In this document: positions 37,505 to 44,935 of the stretch, piece after piece
Position numbering within the stretch: the first letter of the stretch is position 1
How the letters are laid out: each line of letters opens with the position of its first letter
Translations under genes and position numbers: made by a program
NCBI GenBank assembly: GCA_947179485.1
Contig: OX359250.1
Location: 31,692,654 to 31,756,653 of the forward strand
DNA: 64,000 nt
DNA from: Allacma fusca
Taxonomy: Eukaryota > Arthropoda > Collembola > Symphypleona > Sminthuridae
Reading direction: 5' to 3'
The notes under the pieces: generated by a model
The model's database searches: none
What the model was told of the DNA's origin: nothing
What the model saw: the letters and a program-made list of their open reading frames with translations, nothing else

Positions 37505-38005
37505 TGTAAAGGATTTTATCATTTACTAGTTGCTATGGTTATGGGCTTGGTATTGATGGCTGTTACTACTACCCAAGCGGAGTAGCTACACCAGAGCTAG
37601 TCATTTAATATGATTGGCTTAGTCTGGTGTGTATTTAGATTTAATTTATAATTTAAGGATTTGGATGTCGGGACGAAAGAAAACCGGCAGATTCTTTCTG
37701 ACCTCTGAGATTCTCAGACGTATGAGTGAATCGCGGCCTCTGAGATTCTCAGTAGTCGTTTTCCATTTAAAGGTTACTAACCGTTTCTGACTGTTTACAG
37801 GTCTAGTTTGCTTTAGCAGTGTGCTTTAGCTTATTCTTCTCAATTATTCAATTCAAGCTTTGTGGTGCACTTAGCCCTCTATTCTAATTGTTGTAATTAT
37901 AAGATTACTATTGAGTTTCATATTGTTCTTGTTTACGAGGAAATAAACCTTGTTCAACTGTATATTTATAGGGAATTGTATTGAGCCATAATAATATTCC
38001 TTATA
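37505..38005 (+). repeat. 5' LTR
   Basis: 501 bp, matching 44431-44931. It contains an AATAAA polyadenylation signal at 37942-37947 and two copies of a 13-base palindrome with a central T (37705-37717 and 37740-37752). It starts TG and ends TA rather than the more usual CA. The gag frame is open back into the LTR through a TTG codon at 37981, but the first ATG lies outside it. Confidence 0.97.
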
Positions 38006-38025
38006 AATTCTGCTCAACCGGGATC

Positions 38026-39774
38026 ATGCCGAAAAAGAATAGAAAGAGCGTAGCTACTATGTCATCCTTCGTGGATGAAGCTCAAGGTAATGATAGTAGC
38101 AAGGATCAAGGTTCAGGTCATCTGGATAGTTTATGTGAAAACTTATTAGGTAAGATGACTGAACTAATGAATAGTAAATTCGCAGATATAGAGAGGAAAT
38201 TGCAATTTACTGTAGGAGAAAATCAGGCATCAGTTACTATGGTTACAGGTCAGTCTAATGGAAATGTTGTACCAAACAGGAGGCATAGTGATACTGAAAT
38301 CGTCAATGGTGCAGATAACTTCTCTAATACTCCTATTGGTAGGTTTGCTAATTTTAATAGACCTGAAGTTGTAAATTTGGATAGTGAGTTTCGAGGAGAC
38401 AAAACTCAAATGCAAGGGCGTACTATACAAAGTGGTATTCCTCTGAGGCGAACAGGTACTTTTGATTGGAGTCGCGGTTATACCAATGATTCTTCTCAAC
38501 CTATCTTAGACCCATTGACAAACAATAATCAGGGCTATGTTCCATCGTTTGAGAATTCAGGAAAAAATGTAGGTAATTCACAAATCCATGCAGGACCAAC
38601 TCATAGATTCAACTCTCAAAGTTCTGATTCTTTTGGTAATAATCATTCATTTGATAACAATGCACGGGAGCCAATTGGTCAAATGAGTAATAGAGAATCT
38701 CGTCAGAGGCTCAGAGCTAAGGACGTATCTATTCCCAAGTACGCTGGGGCTCATGAAAAGAAGACTCCTTACGATTTTCTTTTGGAATTAGAGAAATACC
38801 AAGTTGCAGTTGGGTATAACGATGACGAACTGTTACAGTTAGTCATACCATATGCTCTGGTGGATGATGCCTACTTATGGTATAGGCGAGTTGCAAAAAT
38901 GTTCTCATTTGCAAACTTCCAAGATTTTAGGACTTATTTCCGTCAAGAGTTTCAAAGTGGTAATTATTGCAAGAGAATGTTGAGGGAGCTTGACAATAGA
39001 TACCAAGGAATTGAGGAGCCTTTGTCTAAATTCATTTGTATTATAGATGATTTTTACGAGAGAATTAATCCATCTATCCCAGAGTCTACTCGAATTGAAA
39101 AAATTATTGAGCTCATGCACCCACATTATCGGGCAAAAGTAACTTCATTCCGGCGAACGTTTACTAAGATCAGGGATTTAATGGAAGTTGCGTACGAAGC
39201 TCAAAATAGTGTCGCTTTGGACAGGGAATATCGACAACCGAATTGGAATGCTGGATTAGAGCCATCTTTGTCGTATAAGGAGAATAAAGGGTTTGATAGT
39301 TCTGGACATAAAAATATTCCAGAAATTCAGAAAGGTTCCTTTGACCAATTCGCTTCATTCCATTCATTTATTCACAAGTCTAATAGTAATGGGAAACAAA
39401 ATTCGCCAGATAGCGACAGTAATTGGAGAAAATCTAGTAACGGCAGTAAAAGTAGCTTTCCACGTAGCAACAGTCCTTACCCCCGAGATCGACACAGCAG
39501 CTCGGGGAAAGAGAACTCTCACAATGAGAACAATCAGCCTCAGTTTGATTCATCACGACAGCAACGAACATCATCTGGTGACCGAGAAAACAACGGGGAG
39601 GTAACAGGTCATGAACGTGGGCGAAGCTCTGAAAGGTGTAGTGCCGATAGGAGTAGGTTAGGAACTCCAAATAATAAAAACCAAACTGGGTTTAGTAGGG
39701 AAAATAGCCGTGAAAACTCGAGTGAAAGGAAAGTTCATTTTTCGGGAAACGGGCAAGTACTGAATCCTCAGTGA
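38026..39774 (+). CDS. gag: gag (capsid polyprotein) of the LTR retrotransposon
   Basis: A 582-residue protein from the first ATG (38026), only 20 bp after the 5' LTR. An upstream in-frame TTG at 37981 lies inside the LTR and is not preferred. Residues 1-225 are Asn/Ser-rich and disordered-looking. Residues about 226-400 hold a retrotransposon-gag capsid-type domain, with VSIPKYAGAHEKKTPYDFLL, DDAYLWYRRV and FRTYFRQEFQ as recognisable landmarks. Residues about 420-582 are Ser/Asn/Arg-rich and basic. No CCHC zinc knuckle is present, so RNA binding may rest on the basic tail (inference). It ends at TGA 39772-39774. A -1 shift near the end leads into pol. Confidence 0.9.
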   Translation: MPKKNRKSVATMSSFVDEAQGNDSSKDQGSGHLDSLCENLLGKMTELMNSKFADIERKLQFTVGENQASVTMVTGQSNGNVVPNRRHSDTEIVNGADNFSNTPIGRFANFNRPEVVNLDSEFRGDKTQMQGRTIQSGIPLRRTGTFDWSRGYTNDSSQPILDPLTNNNQGYVPSFENSGKNVGNSQIHAGPTHRFNSQSSDSFGNNHSFDNNAREPIGQMSNRESRQRLRAKDVSIPKYAGAHEKKTPYDFLLELEKYQVAVGYNDDELLQLVIPYALVDDAYLWYRRVAKMFSFANFQDFRTYFRQEFQSGNYCKRMLRELDNRYQGIEEPLSKFICIIDDFYERINPSIPESTRIEKIIELMHPHYRAKVTSFRRTFTKIRDLMEVAYEAQNSVALDREYRQPNWNAGLEPSLSYKENKGFDSSGHKNIPEIQKGSFDQFASFHSFIHKSNSNGKQNSPDSDSNWRKSSNGSKSSFPRSNSPYPRDRHSSSGKENSHNENNQPQFDSSRQQRTSSGDRENNGEVTGHERGRSSERCSADRSRLGTPNNKNQTGFSRENSRENSSERKVHFSGNGQVLNPQ

Positions 39775-39806
39775 GGGAGATTCAGTCAAATGTAACTTTA
39801 CCTCAC
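39744..39806 (+). promoter_or_regulatory. -1 programmed ribosomal frameshift signal (gag to pol)
   Basis: The heptamer GGGAAAC at 39744-39750 lies in the exact X XXY YYZ register of gag (TCG GGA AAC). An 8-nt spacer is followed by stem 1, ACTGAATC (39759-39766) pairing with GATTCAGT (39779-39786). Stem 2 is GTGAGG (39771-39776) within the loop pairing with CCTCAC (39801-39806). Together they form an H-type pseudoknot with loops of 4, 2 and 14 nt. The -1 frame is open from the slip site into protease. gag stops 21 nt after the heptamer. This would set a low Gag-Pol to Gag ratio. The pairing is perfect by sequence; frameshifting itself is inferred. Confidence 0.88.
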
Positions 39807-40904
39807 AATAAGAGTATCGATATTGAGTTCCCTCCAGTGTGTATGGAAGTAGAGTTATTGGGAGAAATTTCACCCGCTCTGCTAGATCCTGGATCAGGAA
39901 TTTCTGTTTTAGGACCTATGTATATTAAACTTATCCAAGAAAAATCTATTCCTATTGTCCAAGAGGTTGTCCCAGTTAGAACTGCTAGTGGTATAGGGAA
40001 TACAGTAGGATTTGTTGAGCTTAGCATGAAGTGCCCTATAGGTGAAGTCCCAGTGAAATATGCATTAATGCCTACCTACGGCAAGAATGTACTTCTAGGT
40101 AGGAATTTCTTAGGTACGCACGGTATAATTGTAAATGTTGGTGAAAGTTCTTGGCAAGTGTGTTCTAATAATGAAACAGTTAAGGATATCGATTGTCACC
40201 ATATTGTATCACTTGATTCAGAAGAGGGTAGATTCCATGATATGTTAGATTCTTTTAAAGACGACAATCATACCATCTTAAAAACAGGACATGAGAATTT
40301 AGTTGAAACAGGTTCAGTAGAGGGCGATAGGAATATAGAATTTAGATCTGCTGCCATTAATTCAGAGAATATTAAATTAATTGATGAACATATTGATAGC
40401 AATGAAGATCTGTCCGAGGATGATAAAGAGAAATTCAAACATTTGTTTTATAAATTCTCTAAAATGTTTTCTAAAAAACCTGGGAGGTGTAATTTAGTTA
40501 AACATAAAATAGAAACAGGTGATGCGAAACCTGTCTTTTCTAAAGCCCGTCCAATGTCACCAGCTAAAAGAGCTATCTTCCAAAATGCTGTTGACGAACT
40601 TTTAGAAATGGATTTGATCGAACGTTGTGAAAGTGCTTGGTCCTCGGAACCTGTTATTGTCCCTAAAAAGAATGGTGATGGTTCCGTGGGTTATAGAGTA
40701 ACGTTTGATTATCGTAGACTCAATAAAGTTACAGTTCCTAATAAAAACTGTGCCCCCAGGTTGCAAGATATAATAGTGGCTCTTTCAAATGGCAGAATAT
40801 TTACAGTTTTGGACCAGCCTTCTAGTTATTTTCATATTGCGGTAGACGAAGATAGTAGGGATAAAACCGCGTTCAGGGGTCCTCGAGGATTTTTTTCGGT
40901 TTAA
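39771..40904 (+). CDS. pol: pol, first part: protease and start of reverse transcriptase
   Basis: In the -1 frame relative to gag, overlapping its end, and presumably translated only by frameshifting from 39744-39750; the GTG at 39771 is not a likely start. The retropepsin-like domain has its active-site motif as LLDPGSG (Asp at 39885), with Pro where Thr or Ser is usual, and the later motif LLGRNFLGTHG. Reverse transcriptase begins near KPGRCNLVKHKIETGDAKPV and continues through SSEPVIVPKKNGDGS, VTFDYRRLN and FTVLDQPSSYFHI, the last carrying the first catalytic Asp. The frame ends at TAA 40902-40904, only because a T-run at 40890-40896 has one base too many; the rest of the domain continues in the +1 frame. 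Confidence 0.9.
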   Translation: MREIQSNVTLPHNKSIDIEFPPVCMEVELLGEISPALLDPGSGISVLGPMYIKLIQEKSIPIVQEVVPVRTASGIGNTVGFVELSMKCPIGEVPVKYALMPTYGKNVLLGRNFLGTHGIIVNVGESSWQVCSNNETVKDIDCHHIVSLDSEEGRFHDMLDSFKDDNHTILKTGHENLVETGSVEGDRNIEFRSAAINSENIKLIDEHIDSNEDLSEDDKEKFKHLFYKFSKMFSKKPGRCNLVKHKIETGDAKPVFSKARPMSPAKRAIFQNAVDELLEMDLIERCESAWSSEPVIVPKKNGDGSVGYRVTFDYRRLNKVTVPNKNCAPRLQDIIVALSNGRIFTVLDQPSSYFHIAVDEDSRDKTAFRGPRGFFSV

Positions 40905-40953
40905 AGTTGTACCATTTGGTCTCATTAACTCCGGAGCATCATATCAAGAGGCT

Positions 40954-43098
40954 ATGGAAATGGCACTAGGAGATGCTTTATGGATTTATGTCATTGTCTA
41001 TGTAGATGACACTATTTGCTGGAGTGATACGATTGAAAATCATCTAATACATTTAGAAAGTATCCTGACTGCACTTTCTGTGAACGGGTTTCACATAAAC
41101 CCCAAAAAGATTCAGATAGCAAGAAAATCTGTAGTCTTCCTCGGATACGAAATAGGTGATGGAAAATATAAGCCTCTTGATGATAAAATACGTATCTTAA
41201 AGGAGTATCCAGTCCCAGGGAATGTGAAGGAAGTCCAAAAATTTTTAGGTTTTGTAGGCTTCTACCGTATGTTTTTCGACAAATTTGAGAACCTGGCTCG
41301 ACCATTGTATAGGTTGCTACAGAAAAATGTTAAATTTTTCTGGCGTGAGGATTGTCAAGTTGCATTTAATTCTCTGCGAAAGGGGCTTACTGACGCAACG
41401 TGCTTATATATGCCAAATCTCAACGAGCCTTTCTTAATTATGACTGATGCTAGTAACACTGGAGTTGCAGGTATCCTTATGCAGGAGAGAGACGGGTTAC
41501 GTTTTCCTATCTGGTTTATTAGTAGGGGTCTTACTCCAGCAGAACGAAATTACTCTACCACGGAAAAAGAGGCTCTTGCAATTATTTTCTCAATTAGAAA
41601 ATTTCGTGGCTTCATAGAGCTGGTTCACTTTACGGTAGAGACAGATCATCGTTCCCTTACTTATTTAAAAACGATTAAGGATCCTACCGGCAGAATTGCA
41701 CGTTGGATGATAGAGCTACAGGGATACTCATTTGATGTAAAATATAGGCGTGGGATCCATAACGAAGCTGCTGATTGTTTATCCCGAATGCATGAAGTGT
41801 TTTCAGTAGACCCTGAAGGAATCTTAAGTCGTGATACATTCATTGAGAAGCAAACTCAGGATAAATTATTGTCACAAGTAATTATGTATTTACGTGATCC
41901 CGTGGAACAGGCTGAGGCTCTTACCGTCAAACTTGCTCGGGATGCTACAGTTTCCAACGATGGGTGTTTGTACAAATACGTTGGCTCACTTGTTAAACCA
42001 TGGGAGAATGAAGCAAAGTTTTGGAAAATGTGGGTTCCAGCAGCATTAGTAAGTGCAATACTCACCTATTACCATTCTAATGACTTATCTGGGCATATGG
42101 GTGTGCGTAAAAGTTATCTTAGGATAGAAGAAAGATTCTATTGGAAGGGCATGCGAAGAGATGTGGTCATATTCGTAAAACGCTGTGAGATCTGCCAGAA
42201 AACCAAAGCTGCACGATCCACTAAGATTGGAATTGGAACTTCCCCAAATATAGGATTTCCGTGGCAAAATGTCTGCTGCGATCTTCTAGGACCATACGTT
42301 AAAGGAAGGAAAGGTTTTAAGTATCTTTTAGTAGTTACATGCTATACTACAAAGTATGTTGAGATTTTTGGGCTTCGAGCTGCTACTGCCACAAATATTA
42401 TTAAGAAGCTATGGCTTGTATTTACTAAATGGGGGTTTCCAAGAACCTTAACAACTGACAATGGTTCTCAGTTCAGTTGCAAAAAGTTCATCTCATGGTG
42501 TGAGTCAATTGGGGTAAAAGCTTGGAAAATTCCAAATTACCACCCCCAAAGTAACCCTTGCGAACGTACAAACAGAACTGTGAAAGACAGAATTGTTACT
42601 CAGATCGACTCTTGCTCTGACTGGGCCAGTAAGTTAGACGAAGTAGCATTTGCAATTAATACTTCTGTCAATGATACTACGGGGTTCTCCCCCGTTTACT
42701 TAAATTTTGGACGTGAGTTATGTACACCGCTGGATAATGCATTGCAACTTCATAGTTCGGGAGTTGATTCTGACGATTTTTCTAATCGACTACAATTAAT
42801 TCAAAATTTTGGAAAGAACAATGCATTGACAAGTCAGTTTAAGTATATGCTCGGGTACAACAAGGATAAGGTTGCATCCAAGTTCAAAGAAGGAGATCTA
42901 GTCTACTCTGTTGCACTAAATATATCTAGCGCAGAGAAGGGTATAACTAGGTCCTTGTGTAAAAAGTATAATGGCCCTTTTGTCATAAAAAAGTTAGTAA
43001 CTCAGAATATATGTGATCTAAAATGTCCAATTACATCCAAAACACTTGGTAGGGTTCATGTGTCGCGTCTCAAACCGGCACATGTAAACAAAACTTAA
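40954..43098 (+). CDS. pol: pol, second part: RT palm, RNase H and integrase
   Basis: A 714-codon frame. Homology is already continuous from 40897, so the ATG at 40954 is internal and not a true start. The RT catalytic box is YVDD (40999-41010). RNase H is marked by FLIMTDASNTG, STTEKEALAI and NEAADCLSRM. Integrase has an HHCC zinc finger (HSNDLSGHMG ... CEICQ). Its catalytic core has Asp at 42280, Asp at 42457 (TTDNGSQF) and Glu at 42562 (PCERTNR), giving D-58-D-34-E. A C-terminal GPY/F-like module follows (KYNGPFVIKKL). No chromodomain is visible. It ends at TAA 43098. Confidence 0.93.
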   Translation: MEMALGDALWIYVIVYVDDTICWSDTIENHLIHLESILTALSVNGFHINPKKIQIARKSVVFLGYEIGDGKYKPLDDKIRILKEYPVPGNVKEVQKFLGFVGFYRMFFDKFENLARPLYRLLQKNVKFFWREDCQVAFNSLRKGLTDATCLYMPNLNEPFLIMTDASNTGVAGILMQERDGLRFPIWFISRGLTPAERNYSTTEKEALAIIFSIRKFRGFIELVHFTVETDHRSLTYLKTIKDPTGRIARWMIELQGYSFDVKYRRGIHNEAADCLSRMHEVFSVDPEGILSRDTFIEKQTQDKLLSQVIMYLRDPVEQAEALTVKLARDATVSNDGCLYKYVGSLVKPWENEAKFWKMWVPAALVSAILTYYHSNDLSGHMGVRKSYLRIEERFYWKGMRRDVVIFVKRCEICQKTKAARSTKIGIGTSPNIGFPWQNVCCDLLGPYVKGRKGFKYLLVVTCYTTKYVEIFGLRAATATNIIKKLWLVFTKWGFPRTLTTDNGSQFSCKKFISWCESIGVKAWKIPNYHPQSNPCERTNRTVKDRIVTQIDSCSDWASKLDEVAFAINTSVNDTTGFSPVYLNFGRELCTPLDNALQLHSSGVDSDDFSNRLQLIQNFGKNNALTSQFKYMLGYNKDKVASKFKEGDLVYSVALNISSAEKGITRSLCKKYNGPFVIKKLVTQNICDLKCPITSKTLGRVHVSRLKPAHVNKT

Positions 43099-43848
43099 CC
43101 AGCGTAGATGTGGTATGAATGGCTGCTATCGTTGTAGTAGGCGGCGCAAGGAACAAAATGTAAGAGTGATTGGACCATGAGAGATTAAATGTGTATGAAA
43201 GTGTTGCATAATTGTGTTGTGTATATGGAAGCCGAAACACGATAGCACAGTTTTCTACGGTTGTAAGTATAAGAGCCTGAAAGTCTTATAACTGTAGTCC
43301 GGTGTGAATGATAATTGGAACTAGTGCAATTTTTAGAATGTCATTCGGTGTTTTAGATTCCTTATAGTATCTATGTTTATTTCTGACCGTCATAACTTCA
43401 AATCACAATTGACCTAGTGATATCCATTTTATTTTTGGGGAGAGTGACACAATTACAATTGTTGATCTTTGTTGACTCTAATGCTTTGATCAATGACTAT
43501 GTCAAAAGCAAACGTTTGAACCATTGAGTAAAATCTACCAATTAGGATCCTCTAATCTGTGAGGTTGCGAGTGCAACACTAGATATAAACTCAGGAATGA
43601 ACTATGGCGAACATCTGAAATGAGTGTTCTCAACTGTCACATTCTCTTTCAAAATTTTATACAAATACTTTCTTACGTATTGACCAGTTGGAGTTGGAAA
43701 ACTGAGTATGAGTTTACTGCACAATTGTGTTTAGCATTTCGATAGTTTTTTTACTTCCCCTGAGATGAAGTTAACAACTGTAATAAAGAGTGACCAGGGT
43801 AAGTACCCATAGTATGAAATTGAATTTAAGAATATATTTCATTCCTTG
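43099..43848 (+). other. Non-coding spacer of the retrotransposon between pol and ORF3
   Basis: About 750 bp inside the element with stops in all forward frames. No known motif was identified. Confidence 0.6.
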
Positions 43849-44319
43849 ATGGCAGTGGCAGCAATAAATATATTCAATGTTTGGTGCAAGTATAATTGTA
43901 CTTTTGTAATCTTCCTAGCAAAATCAGAGATCAACTTAGATCGTATCAGGATTCTCCAAGTTCTTCGGCGGGCTCAGAATAGTACAGGGGGGCCTAGAAT
44001 TTCCTCGAAAAAACTGCGTGAAAAAGCCCGATCAGCGGCTTTCTACGCTTATATGCATCGACTGGCCAGGCCATCGGTATCACATCGAGTCTCAGTGTCG
44101 AATACATCAAAACCAAAGGGTCTGTCGGAATTTATAGTCGCTGATCAAAAATCTCGGGAAAGTGTCCATACTGACACAGGGATCATTGCATCTACCACTG
44201 TCCCTGAAGACATAAAAACAGTCTCGTCTCAAGTAACCGTTGGGGCAGTAAAAAAAGGATACGATGTATGCTCGTTGATTCCTACTGTCGAAGCTCAAAA
44301 CACCCAGTCGGGACCATAG
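43849..44319 (+). CDS. Third ORF of the retrotransposon, function unknown
   Basis: A 156-codon frame from ATG 43849 to TAG 44317-44319, between pol and the 3' LTR, where some Ty3/Gypsy elements keep env or an accessory gene. The first 26 residues are fairly hydrophobic (MAVAAINIFNVW, TFVIFLA). Residues 40-80 are strongly basic (RISSKKLREKARSAAFYAY). The rest is Ser/Thr/Val-rich. It is too short for an envelope and shows no furin-type site or fusion segment. No homology was recognised. It may be an accessory protein or non-coding 3' sequence that happens to be open. Confidence 0.4.
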   Translation: MAVAAINIFNVWCKYNCTFVIFLAKSEINLDRIRILQVLRRAQNSTGGPRISSKKLREKARSAAFYAYMHRLARPSVSHRVSVSNTSKPKGLSEFIVADQKSRESVHTDTGIIASTTVPEDIKTVSSQVTVGAVKKGYDVCSLIPTVEAQNTQSGP

Positions 44320-44418
44320 ACGATCATCTGTTTAGTAGCTTAGGAGCCCTAGTTTTATGTTATTCCAGTTTTCGTGCTGCTATTGCTAACTAGACTTATA
44401 ATGACTTCGTCTCTTTTT

Positions 44419-44427
44419 AGGGGAGAA
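44419..44427 (+). promoter_or_regulatory. Polypurine tract
   Basis: AGGGGAGAA, ending three bases before the 3' LTR. This is the expected place for the plus-strand primer of reverse transcription. Confidence 0.8.
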
Positions 44428-44430
44428 TTA

Positions 44431-44931
44431 TGTAAAGGATTTTATCATTTACTAGTTGCTATGGTTATGGGCTTGGTATTGATGGCTGTTACTACTACCC
44501 AAGCGGAGTAGCTACACCAGAGCTAGTCATTTAATATGATTGGCTTAGTCTGGTGTGTATTTAGATTTAATTTATAATTTAAGGATTTGGATGTCGGGAC
44601 GAAAGAAAACCGGCAGATTCTTTCTGACCTCTGAGATTCTCAGACGTATGAGTGAATCGCGGCCTCTGAGATTCTCAGTAGTCGTTTTCCATTTAAAGGT
44701 TACTAACCGTTTCTGACTGTTTACAGGTCTAGTTTGCTTTAGCAGTGTGCTTTAGCTTATTCTTCTCAATTATTCAATTCAAGCTTTGTGGTGCACTTAG
44801 CCCTCTATTCTAATTGTTGTAATTATAAGATTACTATTGAGTTTCATATTGTTCTTGTTTACGAGGAAATAAACCTTGTTCAACTGTATATTTATAGGGA
44901 ATTGTATTGAGCCATAATAATATTCCTTATA
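44431..44931 (+). repeat. 3' LTR
   Basis: 501 bp, matching the 5' LTR offset by 6,926 bp, with no difference found by eye. The polyadenylation signal AATAAA is at 44868-44873. Confidence 0.97.
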
Positions 44932-44935
44932 GTAT
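44932..44935 (+). repeat. Target-site duplication, right copy
   Basis: GTAT immediately after the 3' LTR, matching the left copy at 37501-37504. Confidence 0.85.

Larger units (their letters stand above)
37505..44931 (+). mobile_element. Complete Ty3/Gypsy-type LTR retrotransposon
   Basis: A 7,427-bp element. Two 501-bp LTRs (37505-38005 and 44431-44931) looked identical on visual comparison. They begin TGTAAAGG and end CCTTATA, and are flanked by the direct duplication GTAT (37501-37504 and 44932-44935). Between them, in order: gag, a -1 frameshift signal, pol (protease, reverse transcriptase with YVDD, RNase H, integrase), a third ORF and a polypurine tract. The RT-RNaseH-IN order places it in Ty3/Gypsy (Metaviridae) rather than Copia. 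Identical LTRs imply a recent insertion. Autonomy is doubtful because pol carries a one-base frameshift. The clade within Ty3/Gypsy is not assigned. Confidence 0.97.

Noticed and set aside
37981..38025. gag start at TTG 37981 inside the 5' LTR
   Set aside because: Eukaryotic initiation at TTG is unlikely and an ATG in the same frame follows at 38026.
43099..44430. An envelope gene making the element an errantivirus-like retrovirus
   Set aside because: The only ORF here is 156 codons and lacks a signal peptide/transmembrane pair, furin-type site and fusion segment.
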